From: Desulfobacteraceae bacterium
GTDB taxonomy: Bacteria > Desulfobacterota > Desulfobacteria > Desulfobacterales > Desulfobacteraceae
Length of the DNA stretch: 6,326 nucleotides
Direction: 5' to 3'
NCBI GenBank assembly: GCA_024225895.1
Contig: JAAEMC010000803.1
Span: forward strand, 1-6,326
Positions 1-5,485 of this stretch are shown here, piece after piece. Numbering within the stretch: position 1 is the first letter of the stretch; the number at the start of each line of letters is the position of its first letter. Below the pieces are notes generated by a model. It was not told the origin of the DNA. It worked only from the letters and a program-made list of their open reading frames with translations, and made no database searches. The position numbers and the translations under genes were made by a program.

Positions 1-1
1 G

Positions 2-136
2 GTTACGCTGTTTGCAATGGCAGTCTGCATCACCATAATTGCCCCAGCCTCCCACGCCAACACCATCTGGGGCTGGCAGATGGACAACCATAAGACCGAC
101 CAGAGTATGACATTTTCCAACGGCACCCAGGGGTGA
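2..136 (+). CDS. Small exported peptide, copy 1 (5' end outside window; C-terminus shorter than copy 2)
   Basis: The frame is open from the window edge and ends at TGA 134-136. The 19 visible leading residues (VTLFAMAVCITIIAPASHA) are a signal-peptide hydrophobic core ending in a small-x-small cleavage motif (S-H-A), so only a few residues, including the start, should lie upstream of the window. The predicted mature peptide begins NTIWGWQMDNHK and ends SNGTQG, about 25 residues. It matches the mature part of the second copy at 4003-4194 residue for residue, but it stops where that copy continues for 14 more residues. The cause is a run of four G here (130-133) against five there. An in-frame ATG at 17-19 would give a signal peptide without basic residues and is unlikely to be the start. 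I do not recognise the family. The role may be an exported substrate, structural peptide or signal, but nothing in the sequence decides this. Confidence 0.6.
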   Translation, partial: VTLFAMAVCITIIAPASHANTIWGWQMDNHKTDQSMTFSNGTQG

Positions 137-137
137 T
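56..137 (+). repeat. Direct repeat, copy A (mature-peptide block)
   Basis: This 82-bp block matches 4072-4154 with four substitutions and one missing G. It starts at the predicted signal-peptidase site and ends just after the G run. Sequence on either side is not obviously similar. The orientation is the same as copy B, about 4.0 kb away, with the three machine genes between them. Homologous recombination between the copies could in principle delete or duplicate that segment. Confidence 0.9.
129..133 (+). promoter_or_regulatory. Shine-Dalgarno for the 272-aa gene, inside the repeat
   Basis: AGGGG lies 10 nt before ATG 144 and overlaps the end of the peptide copy 1 reading frame, whose stop is at 134-136. 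Translation of the two genes is therefore probably coupled. The same G run in copy B has one more G and is not followed by a usable start at this distance. Confidence 0.5.
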
Positions 138-143
138 TAACAC

Positions 144-962
144 ATGCTCCCAATATTCGTAATGATATTATTCATATGGGTACACCTGGTGGCGAACAAT
201 ATTGCTGACCAGTACATGGATGTTTGCCGCTACTATAAAGAACAGAACCGGCAGGCCGATCATGCCAGGATCACTCAGGTTGTCAAAGAAGCGTACAGAG
301 CCCATGGGACAATCTATGCAGACTTTAATGATCTTAAAACCGATGCCGGTAATGAGCACCTTGATGGCGCGGACATTGATTCGAATATCGGCTATGCTGT
401 CACCGGTGCTTTAGACGATGGCACATGGGAATTTCAACGGGTCGTGGTCTATGCCCAGAACCCCAGGTTCGGCCTGACAGATACGGATTTTCTCGGGGCA
501 GACAACAACCGGCTGGGAACAGGCAGCTTTACCACGGCAGAATCCTGGCAGTGCAATGATAATAATTCTTTTGCCTGGATTATGGATACAAGACAAGAGA
601 ATCTAAAAAAAATTATTGCCACTCAAAAAAACCTTAAACAGACCATCACAAAATTTGTCCACTATTATAACGCCAATGGCGAGTTCCCCAGGGCAAAGCC
701 GGGCGGAGCAGGAGATTTAACTGATGGAGAAACCATCACCATGAAAGAGCTGGCAAATTTTGCCGGCACTGCTGTGGAATGTGCCGGCAATTACCACTGG
801 GAAGGGGTGCCCTTGTCTAGCCTGGATCTGTTCAGCCTCGATGGCAATGATATTGTGTTGACCTACATGAACGCCAATTATATCCGAATCGAAGTGGGTA
901 CAGGTGTCAATACGGCATCTGGTGATGAAATTGTTATCGCAAATTTTATAAATCTCAATTAA
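144..962 (+). CDS. Membrane-anchored protein of a pilus/secretion-like operon, family not recognised
   Basis: The product is 272 aa. Residues about 3-21 form one hydrophobic segment right at the N-terminus, and the rest is polar, so an inner-membrane anchor with a periplasmic domain is likely. The start at 144 is bounded by an in-frame stop (138-140) and preceded by an SD inside the peptide repeat. The general build, a short N-terminal helix followed by a soluble domain, resembles pilin-like proteins. However, there is no prepilin cleavage motif (Gly followed by FTLxE) and no Glu at the usual fifth position. Two stretches (about 40-65 and 152-185) each have an amphipathic helix followed by a Y-x-x-x-G type turn, as seen after the helix in many pilins. 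Three cysteines are visible (28, 137, 213). Position just ahead of the ATPase and platform genes suggests a subunit or accessory of the same machine. It could be a divergent minor pilin or an unrelated anchored protein. Confidence 0.75.
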   Translation: MLPIFVMILFIWVHLVANNIADQYMDVCRYYKEQNRQADHARITQVVKEAYRAHGTIYADFNDLKTDAGNEHLDGADIDSNIGYAVTGALDDGTWEFQRVVVYAQNPRFGLTDTDFLGADNNRLGTGSFTTAESWQCNDNNSFAWIMDTRQENLKKIIATQKNLKQTITKFVHYYNANGEFPRAKPGGAGDLTDGETITMKELANFAGTAVECAGNYHWEGVPLSSLDLFSLDGNDIVLTYMNANYIRIEVGTGVNTASGDEIVIANFINLN

Positions 963-966
963 GGAG
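961..966 (+). promoter_or_regulatory. Shine-Dalgarno of the assembly ATPase gene
   Basis: AAGGAG overlaps the TAA stop (960-962) of the previous gene and lies 9 nt before ATG 976. It is a strong site that fixes the start and supports one transcript for both genes. Confidence 0.75.
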
Positions 967-975
967 TAAGTCAAA

Positions 976-2913
976 ATGGTCCTCAATTTTGATGTGAGCG
1001 TCAAGGACATTAAAGAAGAAAGAAAGCAGCAACGGGCAAAAGAATGGGGCTGGCTCAACCCGCCTGAAGATATCCTTGAGATTGCAGGACTGTCCTTGCG
1101 GCTGCAAACCATGAACAGAGAAGACGCCGTGGTTTACCTGGGTCTTTTGGACAAAGAAACCTGTCAGGCCATTTTGCCGAAAAAACCGGCCAGCAAGCCG
1201 GTGTTCCAGTTTTTGGGCCAGAGTGCCGGCCTCGGTACAGACAGCTTTGAACTGCAGCAGGTGCCGGCCCTTTATTATGGATATCCTGTATGCAAAACGC
1301 TGGCAAACCTTGTCCCGCACCCGGAACTGAATAAAGACAAGGATCTTTATCATGCCTGTGACCGGATGGATGCGGTTCTTATGCTTATTGACAACCATAA
1401 GCCTATTTTGTTCTTCCATTCCTATAAAAAACTGGATGAATTCAAAAGCAGGGGCAAAAGGTCCAAATACAACGACCCCATCTTGAATGCCCTTAAAAGG
1501 GTTAGGAATAAAAGCAGACGGGAAACGGATTTGCAGCTGGGTATCGCTTCTGCCCAGGAAATCAGCCTGATCATGCAAAAGAACCTGCCAACGGGTGAAT
1601 TTATTAAAGAGGGAACCGATCAAACCAATGATAATATCTGGCATTATTATGATACACAGGAAGATCCGGCCCTAAAGAAGCTGGCCCGTCTTATCGATTA
1701 TGCCGTTGCAGATGAGGTCACAGACCTTGCCATTGATCCGGAATACGATGGCACCGCCATTGTAATGTTCCGGCAATACGGTGACATGACCCGGCCGACC
1801 TACCAGGAAAGCAAAAGTAAAAAAAAGAAGCCGTTTTTTCTGAACCATGTGGAATATGAGAGCATCGTTAATTTTTTGATGAGGCAATCCAGGGCACACG
1901 AATCCGGCACCCGGTTAAAAAAACCAGCGGACGGGGCGTTTTTATACACCTCCCCTACGACATCATCCCAACGGACAGAGGTTCATATAAGGGCCAGCTT
2001 TATCCCCATTGATCTGGGATTAACCGCCTTTCAGACTATCTCTGTTTCTTTGCGGGTGCTGCCAAGAAAAAAGGGGGAGCAGATATCTTTGCAGAGTTTG
2101 AATATCGATCCTGAAATCATACATGCCATTAAAAATATCCTGGACAAAACCCAAGGCAAAATTATACTTGCCGGTCCCACAAGCTCCGGGAAAAGCACAA
2201 CCATTGCCGGCATGATTACAGAACATGTTAAAATTTTCGGGACCACAAAAAAGAGGATCAGCATGGAGGATCCGGTGGAACGGTTCCTTCCCGATATTTT
2301 GCAGATTTCCATTCCACAGAACGAAAAATCAGCCTTTTCCGACATTATGAAAGCCTGTTTGCGTCATGATCCGGATCTCTTCTGGGTCGGTGAGATCAGG
2401 GATCCATTAACCGCAGAAACCAGTGTCCAGGCAGCCAACTCCGGCCATATGGTTTTAACCACGGTGCATGCTTCTGATGCGATTATGGCCTGGCGCAGGC
2501 TGCATATGTTGGTGGATGGAATCAAGCAGTTTGATCTTGTGGAATCCTTTTCAATGATCATTGGCCAGCGTCTTTTAAAAAGAGTGTGTTCCTGTGCCAC
2601 AGGGCATCGAGCGTTAACAAAGGAAGAACAAAACCGGTTTGAAACCTACCAGGGATATCACAATCACAGTTATGATTTGCCGGCCAAGGTCATTGTTCCC
2701 AATAAAAACGGGTGCGGCAAATGCACGGACGGATTTGACGGCAGGGTCCCTGTCCTGGAAGTATTGCCGGTCACAAGGAAGGTGAAAAACTTGATGCTCA
2801 AGGAAGATTTCAACTATGAAGAAATCGCTGAATGCCGTATGAACACGCTTTTTGGATCCGCCCTTAAATTACTCAAACAAAATAAAGTAGAATTCGGGAG
2901 TATCTTCATATGA
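976..2913 (+). CDS. GspE/PilB-type assembly ATPase of a type IV pilus or type II secretion-like system
   Basis: This 645-aa protein is a hexameric traffic ATPase that would power subunit assembly at the cytoplasmic face of the inner membrane with the platform protein encoded next. Residues 1-225 form a poorly conserved N-terminal region; the stretch near 187-200 looks like the end of a GspE-type N-terminal domain. Residues 235-365 correspond to the N2 domain, but the family's usual ASDIHIEP reads EVTDLAIDP (247-255). Core motifs are clear: Walker A GPTSSGKST (400-408, Lys406), Asp box SMEDPVER (429-436), Walker B DLFWVGEIRD (467-476, Glu473) and His box SGHMVLTTVHASDA (489-502). A C-terminal zinc-type site is present as C538-x-C540 and C580-x-x-C583, followed by DGFDGRVPVLEVL. 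The first pair is CxC where CxxC is usual. Motifs place it with GspE/PilB assembly ATPases rather than PilT retraction ATPases. It overlaps the next gene by 4 nt. Whether it serves a type IVb-like pilus or a secretion system cannot be settled here. Confidence 0.93.
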   Translation: MVLNFDVSVKDIKEERKQQRAKEWGWLNPPEDILEIAGLSLRLQTMNREDAVVYLGLLDKETCQAILPKKPASKPVFQFLGQSAGLGTDSFELQQVPALYYGYPVCKTLANLVPHPELNKDKDLYHACDRMDAVLMLIDNHKPILFFHSYKKLDEFKSRGKRSKYNDPILNALKRVRNKSRRETDLQLGIASAQEISLIMQKNLPTGEFIKEGTDQTNDNIWHYYDTQEDPALKKLARLIDYAVADEVTDLAIDPEYDGTAIVMFRQYGDMTRPTYQESKSKKKKPFFLNHVEYESIVNFLMRQSRAHESGTRLKKPADGAFLYTSPTTSSQRTEVHIRASFIPIDLGLTAFQTISVSLRVLPRKKGEQISLQSLNIDPEIIHAIKNILDKTQGKIILAGPTSSGKSTTIAGMITEHVKIFGTTKKRISMEDPVERFLPDILQISIPQNEKSAFSDIMKACLRHDPDLFWVGEIRDPLTAETSVQAANSGHMVLTTVHASDAIMAWRRLHMLVDGIKQFDLVESFSMIIGQRLLKRVCSCATGHRALTKEEQNRFETYQGYHNHSYDLPAKVIVPNKNGCGKCTDGFDGRVPVLEVLPVTRKVKNLMLKEDFNYEEIAECRMNTLFGSALKLLKQNKVEFGSIFI

Positions 2914-3968
2914 TGACCTTAAAAGAGATAGAGTTTTCATCAGCAACCTTTGCCACTTTATATGGTGCAGATATCCCCATCCGCCAGATTGTAGACGGGA
3001 TGGCAAAACGGCAACGCAAATACGCTGATGAATGGACACAGATCGCCAAGGCCGTAAACCACGGCGAACCTCTGTCTGACCATTTGAAAGACCTGTGGCC
3101 TGAAAGCCTGGTCCAGGCGGTCAAGGCAGGCGAAGTGTCCGGTGATTTCGGTAAAACATTTTTGCATATTGAAAGCTTGATGCATATGTTTTTAGAGGCC
3201 AAACAAAAGACCAAAAGACTGTATTACCCTGCGCTTATCGTAGGGGCAGGTATTGTGACCTTTATTTTTGTTATGGCATATGTCATGCCCGTTGTAAGGG
3301 ACGTGATTGGTTTGCAAACCAAAGATACCGACGGCATGTCCAGAATGATATTCAGCCTGTCAGACCAGATCGCACATATTTTTGTCGGCAATGTCTATTT
3401 TTATTCTGTGGCCGCACTTGGGACAGCGATTATTACGTATGCCCTGATCAAAAATCCCGGCACAAAAACATGGCTGTTCAATGTGAGCCTTTCCATTCCT
3501 TATGTAAAGACACATTTAAAATCCATTTATTTTGGTGTGTGGGCATATTATGTCTCTCTTTTGAGTGCAGCCGGCATTGAACGGATCGGACAAACCCTCA
3601 AGCTTCCCATAGCGTCTTTGCCGGAGCGGTACCACGAAAGCGTGGATATTGTCGTAGAAGTCGCTAAAAGAAAAGGAATCAAGGCCAGCGTAGATGTTCA
3701 AAAAATGAATTCGGGCGATCCCAGACTTGAATGGCCAGAGTTTATTATCAATGCCTTTGAAATGGCGTATGATACCGGTCGATTGGACAAACAGATGAGA
3801 AAGGCCTCAAAGGCTTTAATGGCAGAAGGTTTCTGGGGATTGGATCTGTTTATCGGACGATTGATAACCGCATCAACTATTTTTGCCGCCGCCGTCGTCG
3901 GGATACCTGTATTCTGCTATTTTGCCCAGATGGGCTATGCGGTCCAAAAGCTGTCCACCTATCTTTGA
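2910..3968 (+). CDS. GspF/PilC-type inner-membrane platform protein
   Basis: This 352-aa integral membrane protein is expected to anchor the assembly ATPase and guide pilin or pseudopilin insertion. The first T2SSF-type domain covers about residues 10-130. It includes GADIPIRQIVDGMAK (19-33), the family hallmark VKAGEVSGDFGKTF (71-84) and the pre-membrane stretch KRLYYPALIV. Membrane segments are visible at about 106-128, 161-181 and 317-340. The second domain includes SLLSAAGIERIGQTLKL (217-233) and AYDTGRLDKQMRKAS (286-300). The length is somewhat below the roughly 400 aa of GspF/PilC and closer to the shorter platform proteins of type IVb pili (BfpE, TcpE type). The start ATG 2910 overlaps the ATPase stop as ATGA, and GGGAG at 2896-2900 is a fitting SD, so expression with the ATPase is tightly coupled. 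An ATG follows directly at 2913; either could serve. Confidence 0.92.
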   Translation: MMTLKEIEFSSATFATLYGADIPIRQIVDGMAKRQRKYADEWTQIAKAVNHGEPLSDHLKDLWPESLVQAVKAGEVSGDFGKTFLHIESLMHMFLEAKQKTKRLYYPALIVGAGIVTFIFVMAYVMPVVRDVIGLQTKDTDGMSRMIFSLSDQIAHIFVGNVYFYSVAALGTAIITYALIKNPGTKTWLFNVSLSIPYVKTHLKSIYFGVWAYYVSLLSAAGIERIGQTLKLPIASLPERYHESVDIVVEVAKRKGIKASVDVQKMNSGDPRLEWPEFIINAFEMAYDTGRLDKQMRKASKALMAEGFWGLDLFIGRLITASTIFAAAVVGIPVFCYFAQMGYAVQKLSTYL

Positions 3969-3989
3969 AAAGTCTTTTTCAAGCCATTT

Positions 3990-3995
3990 AAAGGA
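3990..3995 (+). promoter_or_regulatory. Shine-Dalgarno of peptide copy 2
   Basis: AAAGGA lies 7 nt before ATG 4003. It selects this internal ATG over the longer open frame that runs upstream into the platform gene, and it yields a protein that begins with a clean signal peptide. Confidence 0.7.
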
Positions 3996-4002
3996 AAAAC
4001 CA

Positions 4003-4194
4003 ATGAAACATACAATTTTATCCCTGATAATTCTGGCGGTAAGCGTTATTTGTATTTCTTCAAAAGCCCAGGCCAACACCATCTGGGGCTGGCAGATGGA
4101 TAACCATAAGACCGACCAGTCCATGACATTTTCCAACGGCACCCAGGGGGTGATGAATCCCACAGCCCCGAACCTGAAAGAGCATGTTTGGTAA
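4003..4194 (+). CDS. Small exported peptide, copy 2 (complete, 63 aa)
   Basis: The protein starts MKHTILSLIILAVSVICISS and has a textbook Sec signal peptide: basic N-region, hydrophobic core, and cleavage after AQA at residue 24. The predicted mature peptide is about 39 aa. It starts NTIWGWQMDNHKTDQ, is rich in Asn, Gln, Thr and Trp, has no cysteine, and ends NLKEHVW. Its first 25 mature residues are identical to peptide copy 1 at the window start, while the signal peptides differ. It lies 34 nt behind the platform gene with its own SD and is probably co-transcribed. I do not know the family. The gene could be complete as it stands, or its 3' part could have been cut short by the transposase-related debris that begins 4 nt after its stop. 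Conservation of the mature part between the copies argues that it is a real gene. Confidence 0.75.
   Translation: MKHTILSLIILAVSVICISSKAQANTIWGWQMDNHKTDQSMTFSNGTQGVMNPTAPNLKEHVW
4072..4154 (+). repeat. Direct repeat, copy B (mature-peptide block)
   Basis: This 83-bp partner of 56-137 has the same orientation. Differences from copy A are GAT for GAC (silent), TCC for AGT (both Ser, all three bases changed) and five G instead of four at 4146-4150. Identity falls off sharply at both edges. Confidence 0.9.
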
Positions 4195-4198
4195 ATCA

Positions 4199-4353
4199 AT
4201 GAAAACCAAATTCCCAAACCGCAAATTGATCCGGTTATCAGGATACGATTATTCAAGATCCGGGGTCTATTTTATTACCCTTTGCACCCAAAGGCACAAG
4301 CGATTATTCAATGGTTTAAAACCATGACAACAAATGAATATATCCGTGGTGCC
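4199..4353 (+). pseudogene. Remnant of a REP-associated tyrosine transposase (RAYT, IS200/Y1 family)
   Basis: From ATG 4199 the frame reads MKTKFPNRKLIRLSGYDYSR followed by SGVYFITLCTQ. This is the characteristic N-terminus of RAYT/TnpA-REP proteins (R-L-x-G-Y-D-Y-S...G-x-Y-F-I-T-x-C-T). That frame ends at TGA 4325-4327. In another frame, 4300-4353 encodes AIIQWFKTMTTNEYIRGA, which matches the family's later motif (I-V-x-W-F-K-T-M-T-T-N-x-Y-I-R) normally found more than 100 residues downstream. The part between them, including the catalytic His-hydrophobic-His motif, is missing, as is the C-terminal tyrosine-helix region. An internal deletion with frame change therefore joined two fragments near 4285-4303. 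The product cannot be an active single-strand DNA transposase. The remnant starts 4 nt behind the stop of peptide copy 2. Confidence 0.8.
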
Positions 4354-4587
4354 CAAATATCCGCTTCTAATGTGACTGTGGTAAATATGAACATGTATTT
4401 TTTGTCGATTTTTCAGGTGTATGCCGGAATCCAGCACCATTTATATTTAAACAATTTTGATATTCGATCCGACAATGGCAATTTAAATTTATATTTAAAG
4501 ACACAGTATAGAAAAAATTATACGGGCAGTGCAACTGCGCAGCGGGATTACAGATACCGGATCAGCGGGATTGTCGCAGAATATTAA
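4354..4587 (+). pseudogene. Orphan 3' coding fragment joined in frame to the RAYT remnant
   Basis: An open frame of 78 codons continues from the RAYT motif without a stop to TAA 4585-4587. The product has alternating polar and hydrophobic residues typical of beta strands (for example NVTVVNMNMYFLSIF and NLNLYLKTQYRK) and ends YRYRISGIVAEY. None of this resembles a RAYT C-terminus. No SD precedes the in-frame ATG at 4324. I read it as the 3' end of an unrelated gene left after rearrangement, perhaps an exported or pilus-associated protein judging from its neighbours and strand-rich look. It might instead be translated as part of a chimeric protein. It shows no similarity I can see to the C-terminus of the 272-aa protein. 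Confidence 0.4.
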
Positions 4588-4821
4588 ACAATCTCCCTCA
4601 AAAAGACATTGAGTATTTTACAAGGAATTTTACCCGGAGACTTGACAAGCTTTCTGGTCCTCACCAAGATCTCGTAGATGAACCCCGAATGTGAACCCAA
4701 CTTCCAATCAAGGATGCCAATCATCCTGTTTAGGACACCCCCGTAGATTTAATATCTATTTTGGTTTTTTGAGCAAATTCGAATAATTTTGGAAGCCTTT
4801 TGCCACATCTTGTTTCTTGTA
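4588..4821. other. Gene-free stretch between the decayed zone and the regulator promoter
   Basis: I see no convincing gene here on either strand. Small inverted repeats are present: CTCAA/TTGAG (4597-4601, 4609-4613), AGGATG/CATCCT (4711-4716, 4722-4727) and TAGAT/ATCTA (4744-4748, 4754-4758). The last is followed by a T-rich run (4759-4770) that could act as a weak terminator for the upstream operon. The stretch from about 4775 becomes AT-rich and contains AATTCGAA (4776-4783), repeated downstream in the promoter. Confidence 0.4.
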
Positions 4822-4850
4822 TTGAAAATAAATTCGAATTTCGATAATAT
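4822..4850 (+). promoter_or_regulatory. Sigma-70-type promoter of the Lrp/AsnC regulator gene
   Basis: TTGAAA (4822-4827, five of six to the -35 consensus) is followed 17 nt later by TAATAT (4845-4850). An overlapping GATAAT (4843-4848) fits the -10 better but at 15-nt spacing. The start of transcription would fall near 4857, leaving a leader of about 38 nt before ATG 4895. The flanks are AT-rich. This is the only promoter of good quality that I see in the window. Confidence 0.55.
4830..4840. promoter_or_regulatory. Palindromic putative operator inside the promoter spacer
   Basis: AATTCGAATT (4831-4840) is a perfect 10-bp palindrome between the -35 and -10 elements. The core AAATTCGAAT is repeated exactly at 4775-4784, 55 bp upstream, which is about five helical turns. 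Lrp/AsnC regulators often bind several AT-rich palindromic sites in phase and repress their own genes, so autoregulation by the gene at 4895 is a reasonable inference. Confidence 0.45.
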
Positions 4851-4894
4851 TTCCACAGAAAATAATTGAATTACAATCAATAAAGGACATGCCC

Positions 4895-5374
4895 ATGAAA
4901 AAAGCTAATAAGCCTGTGGATCACATTGACAGCAAGATCATCAAGCTTCTCCAAAAGGACGGGCGCCTTTCCAATACGGACATTGCCAAAGAAATCAATC
5001 TGTCCGAAGGCACTGTCCGCACCCGCCTGAACCGGCTTATTAAAAACAGAATTATCCAGATCGTGGCGGTCAGCAACCCTATCAAGCTGGGGTTTAAAAT
5101 TGTGGGACACTTGCGAATCCATGTGGAACCCAGCAAAATTGAGGATGTAATTGCGCACTTAAAACAAATAAAAGCTCTGTGGTATATCGTCCTGACCGCC
5201 GGCGGCGGCACAGGAATTGATGCGGAGTTTACCGTAAAGTCCCTGGATGAGCTTAATGATCTGATCTATAACAACCTCGGCCATATCGACGGTATTACCA
5301 ATGTAGAAACCACGCTGACACTTGATTTTATCAAACGCAAATATGACTGGGGAACCGCACTTGAAGAAAAATAA
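4895..5374 (+). CDS. Lrp/AsnC-family transcriptional regulator
   Basis: This 159-aa DNA-binding regulator has the usual family length. An N-terminal winged helix-turn-helix covers about residues 8-56, starting HIDSKIIKLLQKDGRLSN and with recognition-helix region SEGTVRTRLNRLIK (37-50). A C-terminal RAM (effector-binding and oligomerisation) domain covers about 66-146, with the glycine-rich effector loop TAGGGTGIDAEF (101-112). The final strand region GITNVETTLTLDFIK is typical. Two ATGs compete: the SD AAGGA (4883-4887) is only 1 nt from ATG 4889 but 7 nt from ATG 4895, so 4895 is chosen. Such proteins sense amino acids or related small molecules; the ligand cannot be read from the sequence. 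Its own promoter with a palindrome in the spacer suggests autoregulation. No target gene is evident; the pilus-like operon upstream is separated by the decayed zone. Confidence 0.93.
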   Translation: MKKANKPVDHIDSKIIKLLQKDGRLSNTDIAKEINLSEGTVRTRLNRLIKNRIIQIVAVSNPIKLGFKIVGHLRIHVEPSKIEDVIAHLKQIKALWYIVLTAGGGTGIDAEFTVKSLDELNDLIYNNLGHIDGITNVETTLTLDFIKRKYDWGTALEEK

Positions 5375-5389
5375 CATCCCGGTAATTAA

Positions 5390-5419
5390 GGAAGGGGTCC
5401 GCTAACAAGACCCGGTTCC
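5390..5419. terminator. Possible hairpin between convergent genes
   Basis: GGGTC (5395-5399) pairs with GACCC (5409-5413) over a 9-nt loop, and GGAA (5390-5393) can pair with TTCC (5416-5419) across a small internal mismatch. It sits between the regulator stop and the convergent sulfotransferase stop, where a two-way terminator is expected. Neither strand has a clear T run behind the stem, so it is not a standard intrinsic terminator. Confidence 0.3.
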
Positions 5420-5485
5420 AACGAATGGTCAGACATCCGGATCTGCCTTATAATCCTGCAATTGCTATTCAAATGAAACAATCTT

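Noticed and set aside
955..1644. Long minus-strand open frame opposite the ATPase N-terminal region
   Set aside because: It is a shadow of the ATPase reading frame: the + strand gene has an SD, family motifs and operon context, and the minus product resembles nothing I know.
4439..4499. 13-bp direct repeat ATTTATATTTAAA (4439-4451 and 4487-4499)
   Set aside because: It lies inside the open tail where both copies encode similar H/N-L-Y-L strands; low-complexity AT-rich codons explain it better than a functional repeat.
4597..4620. CTCAA/TTGAG hairpin as terminator behind the orphan tail
   Set aside because: The stem is only 5 bp with three A/T pairs and a poor T run; too weak to call.
4587..4724. 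Minus-strand open frame of 46 codons in the gene-free stretch
   Set aside because: There is no SD at a workable distance from the ATG, the product is not recognisable, and the length is expected by chance.
4674..4760. GTAG tetranucleotides near small hairpins (4674-4677, 4743-4746), as possible REP/RAYT recognition sites
   Set aside because: The stems are short and AT-rich and no repeated REP unit is visible; GTAG is too common to count without a proper hairpin.
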